64,000 nucleotides of DNA from Shimazuella soli. Lineage in GTDB: Bacteria > Bacillota > Bacilli > Thermoactinomycetales > Thermoactinomycetaceae. Location: assembly GCF_022511585.1 (NCBI RefSeq), contig NZ_JAKWBN010000002.1:620001-684000 (forward strand), written 5' to 3'. The notes beneath the pieces are model-generated. The model had not been told where the DNA came from. It searched no databases and saw only the letters and a program-made list of their open reading frames with translations. Numbering within the stretch: the stretch's first letter is position 1; each line of letters starts with the position of its first letter. The translations under genes and the position numbers were made by a program. Positions 15,905 to 25,395 of this stretch are shown here, piece by piece.

Positions 15905-16777
15905 TTGGCACGTGTTCATGTGTTTACGGATAGTACAGCAGATATTCCCAAAGAACTTCAAGAGGAATTAAATATTCGTGTAATTCCGTTGAAGGTACAT
16001 TTGGATAACCAATCTTATTTAGATGGAAAGACCCTCACTCCAGAGGAGTTTTATCGCAGATTGGAAGTAGCAGAACAACTTCCTACTACTTCACAGCCAT
16101 CCCCTATGGATTTTTGTGATGCCTATAAACAAGCGATCGCAGATGGTGCAGAAGAGATCATCTCCATTCATCTTTCCTCAGCATTAAGTGGTACCTATCA
16201 GTCCGCTGTGTTAGCGAAAGGAATGTTAGAAGAGGAAGCAAATGTAAAATTAACCGTTGTTGATTCTAAATCTGCTTCTTATGGTATAGGGGTTGTTGTA
16301 GTAGCAGTAGCAAGAGCAGCACTTGCTGATAAAAGTTTAGAAGAATGTCTAGAGATTGCGAATTATTATATCGAAAATCAACAAATATATTTTTTAGTGG
16401 ATACATTGGAATACTTAAAAAGAGGCGGTCGGATTGGAAAAGCGGCTGCTGTGGTTGGATCTCTTTTAAACATTAAACCCATACTTTCCATCAACAAAGA
16501 AGGCGAAATCTATCCAGTAGAAAAGGTTCGCGGTAAAAATAAAGCATTTGGCCGTATTTTAGAACTTGCTAAAGAAAAGATCCCAGAGGGTGCTCTGTCA
16601 GCTACAGTCATTCATGCTGATGCACCTGAAGAAGCGAGTCGATGGATGGAAAAGTTAATGAACCAGCCTGAATACGATATTCGAGAGAACGTGATTTCTT
16701 CGATTGGTCCTGTTATCGGTACACATACAGGGCCTGCTACCCTTGCTTATATACTAGTTCCTTTAAAGAAAGAATGA
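15905..16777 (+). CDS. DegV family fatty acid-binding protein (FakB-like)
   Basis: 290 residues from TTG 15905 (behind AGAAGGGGGAATGG). The DegV start VHVFTDSTADIP, the TTSQPSP motif (about residues 59-65) with the Ser that contacts the carboxylate, and LKRGGRIGK are present. DegV proteins bind a fatty acid and present it to FakA for phosphorylation; which chain length is preferred cannot be read here. Its position immediately after fakA is meaningful, since in Bacillus subtilis the degV genes are elsewhere. The operon continues to sdaAB with a six-base gap. Confidence 0.93.
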   Translation: MARVHVFTDSTADIPKELQEELNIRVIPLKVHLDNQSYLDGKTLTPEEFYRRLEVAEQLPTTSQPSPMDFCDAYKQAIADGAEEIISIHLSSALSGTYQSAVLAKGMLEEEANVKLTVVDSKSASYGIGVVVVAVARAALADKSLEECLEIANYYIENQQIYFLVDTLEYLKRGGRIGKAAAVVGSLLNIKPILSINKEGEIYPVEKVRGKNKAFGRILELAKEKIPEGALSATVIHADAPEEASRWMEKLMNQPEYDIRENVISSIGPVIGTHTGPATLAYILVPLKKE

Positions 16778-16783
16778 TGAGAC

Positions 16784-17446
16784 ATGAAATATCGTACTGT
16801 ATTTGATATTATTGGACCTGTAATGATTGGTCCATCCAGTTCCCATACAGCAGGTGCTGCAAGAATCGGTCGAACAGCTAGGACGGTATTTGGTCGAGTT
16901 CCCAAAGAGATTATCATCACTTTGTATGGATCATTTGCCAAAACATATCGAGGACATGGTACTGACATTGCGTTGGTAGGTGGAATACTTGACTTTGACA
17001 CTTATGATGAACGCATGCCATTATCTTTACAAATGGCCAAAAAAGCAGGAATAGATGTTCGGTTTGTTGAATCAGAAGAAATAGCAGATCACCCAAATAC
17101 AGCTCGAATCCATCTTTCTGATGATCAAGGAAAGTTAGAAGTAGTTGGTATTTCCATCGGTGGTGGAAAAATAGAGATTGTAGAGCTAAATGGCTTTGAA
17201 TTAAAGCTTTCAGGAAACTCCCCAACTCTTCTTGTGCTTCATAAAGATCAATTTGGTGCTGTTGCTGATGTAGCTACTATTTTAGCGAAGCATGAGATTA
17301 ATATTGGTTATATGCAAGTAGCTCGTAAAGAAAAAGGTTTGGAAGCGCTGATGTCTATAGAAACAGATCAAAGCGTCACACCAGAATTACTGAAAGAAAT
17401 TCGTCAAAAATCGGGAATGTACTCAGTGACAGTGCTAAATAATTAG
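16784..17446 (+). CDS. sdaAB: L-serine dehydratase, iron-sulfur-dependent, beta subunit
   Basis: 220 residues. The N-terminal SDH_beta motif IGPVMIGPSSSHTAGAARIG is clear, followed by a C-terminal ACT domain (LLVLHKDQFGAVADVATILA, about residues 148-220). With SdaAA it forms the [4Fe-4S] enzyme that deaminates L-serine to pyruvate and ammonia in the cytoplasm. The ACT domain is the likely serine sensor. It is separated from sdaAA by a small hairpin at 17449-17465 rather than overlapping, so the subunits may be translated independently. Confidence 0.96.
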   Translation: MKYRTVFDIIGPVMIGPSSSHTAGAARIGRTARTVFGRVPKEIIITLYGSFAKTYRGHGTDIALVGGILDFDTYDERMPLSLQMAKKAGIDVRFVESEEIADHPNTARIHLSDDQGKLEVVGISIGGGKIEIVELNGFELKLSGNSPTLLVLHKDQFGAVADVATILAKHEINIGYMQVARKEKGLEALMSIETDQSVTPELLKEIRQKSGMYSVTVLNN

Positions 17447-17448
17447 AG

Positions 17449-17472
17449 CCACCGCTAGTCGGTGGTTTCTAT
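17449..17472 (+). terminator. Short hairpin between sdaAB and sdaAA
   Basis: CCACCG, loop CTAGT, CGGTGG, then TTTCTATTT. A weak terminator or attenuator that would lower sdaAA readthrough. Confidence 0.45.
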
Positions 17473-17541
17473 TTGATAATAATCCATTTCTATGCCATTC
17501 AAAAAATAATTGTCATTTTTCTTTCGAAAGGAGTAGGACCC

Positions 17542-18435
17542 GTGAATTTTCGAAGCGTAGCAGAATTAGTGGAACTAGCAGAAACAGAAGGGCTGAAAAT
17601 TTCCGAAGTAATGATTCGACAAGAGGTCGAAGTGATGAACCGATCTCGTGAAGAGATTTGGGAGGAGATGGGAAGAAATTTAGATGTAATGGGACAAGCT
17701 ATCGAACGAGGTCTATCTCAAGATGGCCGTTCGGCTAGTGGCTTGTCAGGTGGAGATGCGAAGCGCATTCAAACTTATAAAGAAACTGCCCCTGTACTGC
17801 TTTCAGGTGAAACTGTATTGGATGCAGTAGCTAGTGCAACCGCAGTCTCCGAAGTGAATGCAATGATGGGGATCATCGTAGCTACTCCCACTGCTGGTGC
17901 ATGTGGTATACTGCCAGGTACTATTTTTACGACAGCTAAGAAGTTTCAGTTGGACCGCGATGCGATGATAGCAGGCTTATTTGTGTCAGGTGCGATAGGT
18001 TATTGCATTGCCAATAATGCATGTATCTCAGGTGCGACTGGTGGATGTCAAGCAGAAGTAGGGAGTGCGACTGCAATGGCGGCAGCAGCGGTGGTAGAAA
18101 TGGCTGGAGGAACGCCTTCGCAAGCTGCAGAAGCAGTTGCCATCGCGTTGAAAAATATGTTGGGGCTCGTATGTGATCCGATTGCTGGTTTAGTAGAGGC
18201 TCCATGTGTAAAACGAAATGCAATGGGAGCAGCAATCGCAATGGTTGCAGCTGACTTAGCATTAGCAGGGGTGAAAAGTATTATTCCTACGGATGAAGTA
18301 ATCAGCGCCATGTATAAAATTGGTCAAGATATGCCTGTTGCACTTCGTGAAACAGCACTTGGTGGATTGGCGGCCACTCCCACTGGAAAAGCCTTAGAGA
18401 GACAAATTTTTCAAAATACAAAGGAAGACGAATGA
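17542..18435 (+). CDS. sdaAA: L-serine dehydratase, iron-sulfur-dependent, alpha subunit
   Basis: GTG 17542 follows CGAAAGGAGTAGGACCC and yields 297 residues beginning with NFRSVAELVELAE, the normal start; the longer upstream frame is unlikely. The Cys residues that hold the catalytic [4Fe-4S] cluster appear in PTAGACGILPG, NNACISGATGG and GLVCDPIAGLVEAPC. It deaminates L-serine with SdaAB. Its end overlaps recG by four bases (ATGA), coupling translation, the arrangement known from Bacillus. Confidence 0.96.
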   Translation: MNFRSVAELVELAETEGLKISEVMIRQEVEVMNRSREEIWEEMGRNLDVMGQAIERGLSQDGRSASGLSGGDAKRIQTYKETAPVLLSGETVLDAVASATAVSEVNAMMGIIVATPTAGACGILPGTIFTTAKKFQLDRDAMIAGLFVSGAIGYCIANNACISGATGGCQAEVGSATAMAAAAVVEMAGGTPSQAAEAVAIALKNMLGLVCDPIAGLVEAPCVKRNAMGAAIAMVAADLALAGVKSIIPTDEVISAMYKIGQDMPVALRETALGGLAATPTGKALERQIFQNTKEDE

Positions 18436-20474
18436 CAAAACTTACAAATGTTCCCGTTACCGTATTGCCCGGAGTGGGACCAGAGAGGGCGATACAACTA
18501 GCTGAGTTAGGTATCAAAAGTATGGAGGATTTACTTACTTACTACCCTTTCCGCTATGATAACTATCAACTAATCAATCCAGTTGATGCTCTACATGAAG
18601 AAAGGGTAACTTTTCGTGGAAAGATAGTTGGCAGTCCCAGCATGCGCTGGTTTGGAAAAAAACAATCTCGTCTAACGGTAAAGATGGAAGTAGATAATAT
18701 TCCCATTACGGTGATGTGGTTTAATCAACACTATTTAAAGCCAAAACTTTCATATGGCTCTACAGTAATGGTAACGGGAAGATGGGATCGTGAAAAATTA
18801 TTGATCAATGGGGAGAGAACGTTTTTTAGTCAAAAAGAACAAGAAGCTCATCTTGGTCAATTTGAACCTATTTATTCCGTGACCAGTAAAATAAAAGTGT
18901 CTTGGTTAAGAAAACTCATCATGGAAGCTTTTAAGGAATACGGAAGTCAAATTGAAGAGGTGTTACCTGCAAGCTTACGTTCCAAATATCGATTGATATC
19001 AAGAGCAAAGGCAATATACTATCTTCATTTCCCAAGGGATATAAAAGACGGTCATCAGGCACGCCGAAGCATTGTTTATGAAGAGTTATTTCTTTATGAA
19101 TGCCGTTTAATATGGTCCAGGTTACAAAACCGCCATGAGACAAAAGGAATATCTAGAGAAATCGACGAAAGAAAATTGAAAGAGATGATAGACAATCTAT
19201 CATTTCCATTGACCAGTGCACAGCAGAGAGTAGTTGACGAAATTTGTGCTGATTTAAAATCTCCGTTTCAAATGAACCGCTTATTACAAGGAGATGTGGG
19301 TTCTGGAAAAACAGTTGTAGCGGCAATCGCTTTATATGCGAATTACTTATCTGGTTATCAAGGTGCCTTGATGGTACCTACTGAAATCTTAGCAGACCAG
19401 CACGCGACTTCTTTGAAATCGATTCTAGAGAAATGGGGATTAAAAGTAGTAACTCTAACGGGAAATATGAAAGCTGCGAGTAGGAGAGAAACGTTAGAGC
19501 AGATTCAGCAAGGTTCGGCTGATGTGATAGTTGGAACACATGCATTGATCCAGGAAGCTGTCGTATATCAAAAACTAGGTTTGGTCATCACAGATGAGCA
19601 GCACCGATTTGGAGTAAAACAGAGAGGTACGCTTCGTGAAAAAGGGGAGTTTCCAGACGTCTTGATGATGACAGCTACCCCGATTCCACGAACGTTGGCA
19701 ATATCGGTGTATGGAGAAATGGATGTTTCGATTATTGATGAGATGCCAGCAGGACGTGAACCTATTGCAACTTATTGGGTGAAAAAAGAAGCATGGAAAA
19801 GAATTATGGCATTTGTGGCAAAAGAATGTAAGGCAGGCAGACAGGCATATATTATCTGTCCATTGATTGAGGAATCTGAAAAGTTAGATTTGGCTAATGC
19901 AGTAGAGTTATTTGAACAAGTGACACTGGAATTATCTCCTATTCGTGTCGGTCTATTGCATGGTCGCATGAGTTCTGTTGAAAAAGAGGAAATCATGGGT
20001 CTTTACGAACAAAATGATGTTCAAGTTTTAATTTCTACCACCGTAATTGAGGTTGGAGTGAATGTTCCCAATGCTACCGTTATGGTTATCTATGATGCTG
20101 ATCGCTTTGGTTTAGCTCAATTGCACCAATTAAGAGGGAGAGTTGGCCGTGGAGGGGGAGCATCGACTTGTGTGTTAGTTGCAAATCCAAAATCAGAAAC
20201 AGGAAAAGAACGGATGGAAATTATGACAGAAACGACAGATGGATTTGTGATTTCCGAAAGAGACCTGCAAATGAGGGGGCCGGGAGATTTTTTAGGAGTA
20301 AAACAGAGTGGTTTACCAGAGTTTCGCCTAGCTGATCTAACCCGTGATGAGCGAATTTTAGAAGTGGCTAGAAATGATGCAAAGGAAATTCTTCAATCTA
20401 AAGATGGAATAACTTCTGAAGAATACGAAGATTTGTTGAAAAGAGTGCAAACAGACGAATCCATATTAGATTAA
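18432..20474 (+). CDS. recG: ATP-dependent DNA helicase RecG
   Basis: 680 residues, normal for RecG. Order: N-terminal wedge/OB domain with a helix-hairpin-like PGVGPERAIQLAELGI, then the SF2 helicase core with Walker A GDVGSGKTVVA (about 288-298), the DEQH box (TDEQHRFG), MMTATPIPRTLA, and the C-terminal QLRGRVGRG motif VI and a TRG region. RecG remodels stalled forks and branch-migrates Holliday junctions. Overlaps sdaAA by four bases; followed by a terminator. In Bacillus fapR comes next, but here 17 kb intervene. Confidence 0.98.
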   Translation: MTKLTNVPVTVLPGVGPERAIQLAELGIKSMEDLLTYYPFRYDNYQLINPVDALHEERVTFRGKIVGSPSMRWFGKKQSRLTVKMEVDNIPITVMWFNQHYLKPKLSYGSTVMVTGRWDREKLLINGERTFFSQKEQEAHLGQFEPIYSVTSKIKVSWLRKLIMEAFKEYGSQIEEVLPASLRSKYRLISRAKAIYYLHFPRDIKDGHQARRSIVYEELFLYECRLIWSRLQNRHETKGISREIDERKLKEMIDNLSFPLTSAQQRVVDEICADLKSPFQMNRLLQGDVGSGKTVVAAIALYANYLSGYQGALMVPTEILADQHATSLKSILEKWGLKVVTLTGNMKAASRRETLEQIQQGSADVIVGTHALIQEAVVYQKLGLVITDEQHRFGVKQRGTLREKGEFPDVLMMTATPIPRTLAISVYGEMDVSIIDEMPAGREPIATYWVKKEAWKRIMAFVAKECKAGRQAYIICPLIEESEKLDLANAVELFEQVTLELSPIRVGLLHGRMSSVEKEEIMGLYEQNDVQVLISTTVIEVGVNVPNATVMVIYDADRFGLAQLHQLRGRVGRGGGASTCVLVANPKSETGKERMEIMTETTDGFVISERDLQMRGPGDFLGVKQSGLPEFRLADLTRDERILEVARNDAKEILQSKDGITSEEYEDLLKRVQTDESILD

Positions 20475-20478
20475 AAGT

Positions 20479-20508
20479 AAAAGGTAGCAAATAGCTGCCT
20501 TTTTTCCT
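20479..20508 (+). terminator. Terminator of the sdaAA-recG transcript
   Basis: AAAAGGTAGC, loop AAATA, GCTGCCTTTT with one G-T pair, then a long T-rich run. Confidence 0.8.
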
Positions 20509-20614
20509 TTTTTATTGGAGAAAAATTTTGAGCGTAGAAGTTGAGTTACATACGAAATTTTCCCATAACCATTACTGCAAAACCTCTTGGCAAAATAAGT
20601 GATTATATATTTAA

Positions 20615-20644
20615 TTGACAAATGAAATATTTTATTTTTAATAT
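20615..20644 (+). promoter_or_regulatory. Promoter for the ATP-grasp gene
   Basis: TTGACA (20615-20620), 18 bp, TAATAT (20639-20644), about 95 bp before the ATG at 20738. Confidence 0.6.
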
Positions 20645-20737
20645 AAAAATATGGATTGTAAATTCTTTTTACATTATCAACTGACTAAAAAATGCAGCAG
20701 TTATTCCACTACAAAAATCAAAGGACAGGGAAAGCAG

Positions 20738-21970
20738 ATGAGCATACTCATTCTTAATCAAAACAGCTATGAGTTTTTTCCTTACAAAGAATGGCTGGAA
20801 GATGTACAGGAAGAAATTTTGTTTCTCACTCATTCGTCGGTGGGAGAACAGTTTGAAAGTAACCGTTTTTTGTATTTTGAGTCTTTTCCTAATTATGAAT
20901 CTGGATTGGTAGATTTTAGAGCCAAACAACTTTTTGAAAAGTATCAATATGATACCATCATCGCATTGCATGAATTTGATCTTTTGCGAGCTGCAAAATT
21001 ACGAGAGAGCTTGGGAATAAAGGGTCAATCGTATGATAATGCACTTCGTTATCGAAATAAAATAAAGATGAAATCAGTTTTACAACAGAACGATAGAATA
21101 GAAATTCCTCACTTTCAAGAAATGAATTACCCCTTAGATGCTGTTCACTTTATCAGTCAATATAACTATCCTGTAGTCATAAAACCTGCTGACAGTGCAG
21201 GATCAATGGGGACAAGCGTGATTCATGATGAAAAAGATTTAGAAGAATTTGTAACCAATATGACGATGTATCAGTTTGCTAGTCATCAACCAACAAATAA
21301 TCTATTGTTGGAATCATATGTACCTGGCGAAATGTATCATGTTGATGGGTATATTCAAGATAATGAGCTGATTCTTATCTGTGCGTCTAAGTACTTAGAA
21401 GATTCATTGATATACTTAGATCAAAATGATATAGCTGGCAGTTTTACACTCCCTCCAGATAATCCGCTTAGTAAGCGACTAATAGAAGAAACAAAAAAAG
21501 TAATTCATACTCTTGGTTCTGCTGAAAGTTTTATCTTTCATGCTGAATTCTTTCATACTCCTGACGATCGCTTAGTATTCTGTGAGATTGCCAGTCGTCC
21601 TGGTGGAGCTAGAATTATAGATATGATAGATGTCGCATATGATTTTCATATTACAAAAGCATTAACCCGCGCTTTTTGTGGGAAAGAAAAAACATTGTCA
21701 GCCGTGAGCCCAAAAAGGTTGGCGGGTCATGTTGTGCCAATCCCCAAAAAAGGAACACTGGTAGATGCTCCAATGGAGGCGCCTTTTCCTTGGATCGTTC
21801 AATACCGTTTAAATATTGAGTTAGGGACTAGTTTTGACGGGGTTTCCTATAGTTCTCATCATATTGCCTATATGATTGTGGAGGCGGATACAGAAAGTCA
21901 ATTAAGAGAAAGGCTAATAGAAGCCAATAATTGGTTCCAACAAGCGTGTGTTTGGGAAAAATCTGAATAA
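20738..21970 (+). CDS. ATP-grasp domain ligase
   Basis: ATG 20738 follows GGACAGGGAAAGCAG, giving 410 residues; the upstream extension is AT-rich and unlikely to be coding. The ATP-grasp core shows YPVVIKPADSAGSMG (glycine-rich ATP loop), a central LLESYVPGEMYHVDG and the metal-binding EIASRPGGARI. Proteins of this type ligate amino acids or other carboxylates and are common in dipeptide and small natural-product routes such as BacD of bacilysin. The MFS gene that follows, 17 bp later, looks like the exporter of the product. No other biosynthetic gene is adjacent; product unknown. Confidence 0.85.
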   Translation: MSILILNQNSYEFFPYKEWLEDVQEEILFLTHSSVGEQFESNRFLYFESFPNYESGLVDFRAKQLFEKYQYDTIIALHEFDLLRAAKLRESLGIKGQSYDNALRYRNKIKMKSVLQQNDRIEIPHFQEMNYPLDAVHFISQYNYPVVIKPADSAGSMGTSVIHDEKDLEEFVTNMTMYQFASHQPTNNLLLESYVPGEMYHVDGYIQDNELILICASKYLEDSLIYLDQNDIAGSFTLPPDNPLSKRLIEETKKVIHTLGSAESFIFHAEFFHTPDDRLVFCEIASRPGGARIIDMIDVAYDFHITKALTRAFCGKEKTLSAVSPKRLAGHVVPIPKKGTLVDAPMEAPFPWIVQYRLNIELGTSFDGVSYSSHHIAYMIVEADTESQLRERLIEANNWFQQACVWEKSE

Positions 21971-21986
21971 TACTGGAGGAAGAGTG

Positions 21987-23198
21987 ATGGGCATAAAAAG
22001 ATTTTTTCCCCCATACCCAGCAGGAGTTTGGTATCTTGCTGGGGTTAACTTTCTTACACGATTTATTACTTTTATGATGCTTCCTCTATCCATCATATAT
22101 TTAGGGAAGATAGGGTATCAGGAGTCTGAAGTTGGATGGATTTTAGGAATTGGATGGATAATTGGTGCCTTTGGCGGGCCATTAGTAGGATATTTGGTCG
22201 ATAAACTTGGTTCAAAGCGTGTTTATGCGGTTATTCTCATTCTATGGTCGGTGTCGTTTGTTGGCTATGGATTTACCCAATCATTTTGGATATTGATGTT
22301 TTTGGCAATACTCAATGGATTTTGCCGAAGTACGGTTGAGGTCGTCATATTATCTCGAATGTTTGCTTCTGTTTCAACTGATCAGCAGAGTAACATAAAT
22401 CGCTTCCAATATATTATTTTAAATTGGGGAGCGATTATGGGAACTGTGGCTGGCGCGTATACTGGAAAGTATGTAGAACAAAATTGGTTTACGTACATGG
22501 GACTTGTTTTTCTAGTACTTATTGTCGTAGATAGATTTATTCCTCAAGGGAAACAAGAGAAAGATGAGAAGACAGAACAAACGCAATCTAATCCCTCCTT
22601 GGCAGAGGTAATGCGGATTATTTCCAAAGACCGAGTGTTATTACTTCTACTATTTTCAGGTATTTGCTATATGATAGGATATATTCAGTTAGACTCTACT
22701 ATTCCCATTGCATTAAATGAGCAAAATCAGATGCACACCTATGCATTATTAAACGTGGAAAATTCCTTGCTAGTTATTGTCCTTGCTGTACCAATTATGA
22801 ATTGGGCTTCTAAATGGAGACCTTCTGTCGTTGTGTTTATCATGTGTTTATTTGTAAGCCTTTCTTTACTCTGTTTTGCATTTACCTACGAACCTTTATA
22901 TTATGTAGGTGTTTTGTTTTATACAATTGGGGAAATTGCCTTTTTCCCACTCTGGCGACAAAAAGTAGCTGATCTAGGTGGTTCTATGAAAGGAACATAT
23001 CTAGGGTTAACCAATTTTTCTTACTTAGGCTTTTTCTTTGGCAGTTTTTTAGGAGGAACATTTTTTGAGCAGGGTGGAAGTCTGCTTGTTTTCTCGATTA
23101 TGGCTATAATCGTCCAATTAACATTTTTGTTCTACATTTTTGCAGTGATGCTTCAAAACAAAAACGAAAAAGAAATTATACCGAGACAGGAAGCGTAA
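21987..23198 (+). CDS. MFS transporter, partner of the ATP-grasp ligase
   Basis: ATG 21987 follows CTGGAGGAAGAGTG; 403 residues. Twelve hydrophobic segments are evident, with the MFS loop motif DKLGSKR after the second helix and a charged middle loop (EKDEKTEQTQ) between halves. The first helix begins after a short basic head (GIKRFF). Its tight spacing behind the ATP-grasp gene and the parallel with bacD-bacE suggest export of a ligated dipeptide-like compound and self-protection, but this is inference. Confidence 0.85.
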   Translation: MGIKRFFPPYPAGVWYLAGVNFLTRFITFMMLPLSIIYLGKIGYQESEVGWILGIGWIIGAFGGPLVGYLVDKLGSKRVYAVILILWSVSFVGYGFTQSFWILMFLAILNGFCRSTVEVVILSRMFASVSTDQQSNINRFQYIILNWGAIMGTVAGAYTGKYVEQNWFTYMGLVFLVLIVVDRFIPQGKQEKDEKTEQTQSNPSLAEVMRIISKDRVLLLLLFSGICYMIGYIQLDSTIPIALNEQNQMHTYALLNVENSLLVIVLAVPIMNWASKWRPSVVVFIMCLFVSLSLLCFAFTYEPLYYVGVLFYTIGEIAFFPLWRQKVADLGGSMKGTYLGLTNFSYLGFFFGSFLGGTFFEQGGSLLVFSIMAIIVQLTFLFYIFAVMLQNKNEKEIIPRQEA

Positions 23199-23214
23199 CA
23201 AAGGAGAGAACTTA

Positions 23215-23886
23215 TTGGATTTATCGACTTTTTTTGCCTATCCTCTTGCGGATATCCCTTATGTAGTAGTCGCCTTATTGCTGGCATTTACCGTACATGA
23301 ATTAGCTCATGCCTACACTGCTTATCTATTTGGTGACCCAACTGCAAAAAATGAAGGAAGATTAACTTTAAATCCACTTGCACATATTGATCCGGTTGGG
23401 ACAATCCTGATTTTTTTAATGGGGTTTGGTTGGGCCAAACCCGTTCCAGTTAATCGATTTTATTTTAAATCTCCAAGGAAAGCAGGGGTATGTGTAGCTT
23501 TAGCAGGTCCAGTTAGTAATTTGTTACTCGTTTTTGTGTTTATGGGAATCTTAAAAGTAGTTTTACTACTAGGAGGACTTGAGAGTCACGAAGCCATTGC
23601 AGAGGTATTATTTCGGTTGATTGATGTGGTGGTTCAGCTCAATCTTGTCTTGTTTCTTTTTAATCTTTTTCCATTTCCTCCGCTGGATGGATACCGGATA
23701 ATAGAAGAGTTGGTAAGTCCGAGTTTACGATTAAAAATGCAACAATACGAACATTATGGATTACTTATCTTTGTTATTTTATGGATTACACCGCTTGGAG
23801 AATTTGTGCTTACTCCTGTATTTCAACTTGTAAGCCCAATGATATATCAATTTTTTGCATCTTTATTGGGAATTTCCTTTCCTTAA
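23215..23886 (+). CDS. Site-2 protease family protein (M50)
   Basis: 223 residues from TTG 23215 behind AAGGAGAGAACTTA. The zinc motif HELAH (His28-Glu29-His32) lies in the first helix and the third ligand in FPPLDGYRI (about residue 158), within a helix LNLVLFLFNLFPFPP. The membrane plan (about five helices) fits the short, PDZ-less subgroup similar to YwhC/YydH. Such proteins cut within membranes; substrates of this subgroup are mostly unknown. It may be cotranscribed with the MFS gene (16 bp gap), though functional relation is doubtful. A strong terminator follows. Confidence 0.92.
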   Translation: MDLSTFFAYPLADIPYVVVALLLAFTVHELAHAYTAYLFGDPTAKNEGRLTLNPLAHIDPVGTILIFLMGFGWAKPVPVNRFYFKSPRKAGVCVALAGPVSNLLLVFVFMGILKVVLLLGGLESHEAIAEVLFRLIDVVVQLNLVLFLFNLFPFPPLDGYRIIEELVSPSLRLKMQQYEHYGLLIFVILWITPLGEFVLTPVFQLVSPMIYQFFASLLGISFP

Positions 23887-23888
23887 AC

Positions 23889-23925
23889 GAAAACCACCAA
23901 CTTTTTTATGAGTTGGTGGTTTTCA
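23889..23925 (+). terminator. Terminator after site-2 protease gene
   Basis: AAACCACCAAC (23891-23901) pairs with GTTGGTGGTTT (23912-23922), ending in a T-run. Confidence 0.85.
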
Positions 23926-24003
23926 TATGCACCCAATCTTTCAATTCGTGGGGAAGTTTCCCTTTTTTGATTTTTTAGTGAATTCGTTTCATTTTGCTTT
24001 CTA

Positions 24004-24040
24004 TTGTGATAAATTAACACATGAATAAATATGTTAATTT
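24004..24040 (+). promoter_or_regulatory. P450 promoter region with palindromic operator candidate
   Basis: AAATTAACA (24011-24019) and TGTTAATTT (24032-24040) are perfect inverted arms, 12 bp apart. A weak promoter TTGTGA (24004-24009) with an A/T-rich -10 around 24026-24032 overlaps it, so a repressor binding here would control the P450. Confidence 0.45.
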
Positions 24041-24061
24041 AACATATAAGGGGAGTTTGTT

Positions 24062-25285
24062 ATGAGTTCATCAAATCAAACGATTCTTTTACAAGAAATA
24101 TCAAAACTTAAAACAAAAGAGGAACAATGGGAACCTTTTGGTTGGTACCGTCATATGAGAGAAAATAATCCCGTATTTTATGATGCGGAGCAAGATGTTT
24201 GGAATGTATTTTTATATGATCATGTTAAGACTGTGCTCTTTGATCACCAGTTGTTTTCCAATAAAAAAGTCCGAAGTTTAATTCCTATTCCGCGGAAGAT
24301 GGATAACCGAAGTAATATCAATTTAGTAGACCCTCCTGAACACCGAAAAAGACGAGCTCTCCAGTCTCAAGCATTCACGCCAAGAAATCTGAAAGAATGG
24401 GAACCTAGAATACAAGCTATTGTGGATGAATTGGTCACAGATATGGAAGGCGATTCTACAGTGGATATTGTGCAGAAATTAGCGATTCCTTTACCCGTTA
24501 CGGTAATTGCAGAATTGCTAGGTGTTCCTTCTAAAGATAGAGATAAAATTAAGGCTTGGTCGGATGTGCTTTTTCTTCCCTATAATAAAGAGGCATATAG
24601 TGATATTGCCCAAGAAAAAGGTAGGGTTATGAAGGAGTTTCAAGAGTACTTATATCCGATTGTCCAAGAAAAACAAAAACATCCTGCAGATGACATTATC
24701 TCTGATTTGACAAAAGCAGAGTTGGAGGGAGAACTACTAACCGTTGAGGAAGTGGTCATGTCGAGTATTGGGCTGTTGGGTGCGGGGAATGAAACGACAA
24801 CTACGCTTATTTCAAATGTATTTTATTCACTATTGTTTGACAAACCAGGTATTTATCAGGAACTCAGAGCTGATCTATCATTGGTCCCTAACATGATTGA
24901 AGAAGTGCTGCGCTTCCGTTTTCCGGCTACTATGGATCGTAAAGTAGCGAAAGATACGAGTGTCTTTGGGCATGAGATGAAAGAAGGGCAAGCAATTGTA
25001 GCATGGATTGGCTCCGCAAATCGAGATGGAGCTCAATTTGCTCATGCGGAAGAATTTGATATCCATCGTCAAGGAAATCAACGTCATTTTACATTTGGAG
25101 CAGGTCCGCATTTTTGTTTAGGTGCCCCCCTCGCCAGAATGGAAGCCAATATTGCTTTAACGACATTTGTGAAACGGATTGCTAATATACAAAAGGTAGA
25201 AGGATTTAAGCTTACAGAGCATTTAATAGATTCTGTGATAGGACAATCTCTTAAAAGCTTTCCTATTCGATTGAAGAAAGCATAA
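24062..25285 (+). CDS. Cytochrome P450
   Basis: 407 residues from ATG 24062 behind AAGGGGAGTTTGTT. The I-helix oxygen-binding motif AGNETT is near residue 241, the K-helix ExxR is EVLR (about 280-283), and the heme-ligand loop FGAGPHFCLG places the thiolate at Cys352. The overall plan resembles soluble bacterial CYP109/YjiB-type enzymes, which hydroxylate fatty acids, terpenes or steroids and need separate redox partners; none is encoded nearby. Monocistronic, between terminators. Confidence 0.95.
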   Translation: MSSSNQTILLQEISKLKTKEEQWEPFGWYRHMRENNPVFYDAEQDVWNVFLYDHVKTVLFDHQLFSNKKVRSLIPIPRKMDNRSNINLVDPPEHRKRRALQSQAFTPRNLKEWEPRIQAIVDELVTDMEGDSTVDIVQKLAIPLPVTVIAELLGVPSKDRDKIKAWSDVLFLPYNKEAYSDIAQEKGRVMKEFQEYLYPIVQEKQKHPADDIISDLTKAELEGELLTVEEVVMSSIGLLGAGNETTTTLISNVFYSLLFDKPGIYQELRADLSLVPNMIEEVLRFRFPATMDRKVAKDTSVFGHEMKEGQAIVAWIGSANRDGAQFAHAEEFDIHRQGNQRHFTFGAGPHFCLGAPLARMEANIALTTFVKRIANIQKVEGFKLTEHLIDSVIGQSLKSFPIRLKKA

Positions 25286-25359
25286 TAAGCATTTCCCATA
25301 TAAAGATTGCCCTGATTTTCCCTAGGAAATAAATATTAACTCCCCTCACCATAAATACA

Positions 25360-25386
25360 AAAAAGGCGTCCCTGATGGGTCGCCTA
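25360..25386 (-). terminator. Terminator of the coat protein gene
   Basis: On the minus strand AGGCGACCC, loop ATCA, GGGACGCCT with one internal mismatch, then TTTTTTG. Confidence 0.75.
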
Positions 25387-25395
25387 TAATAATTA

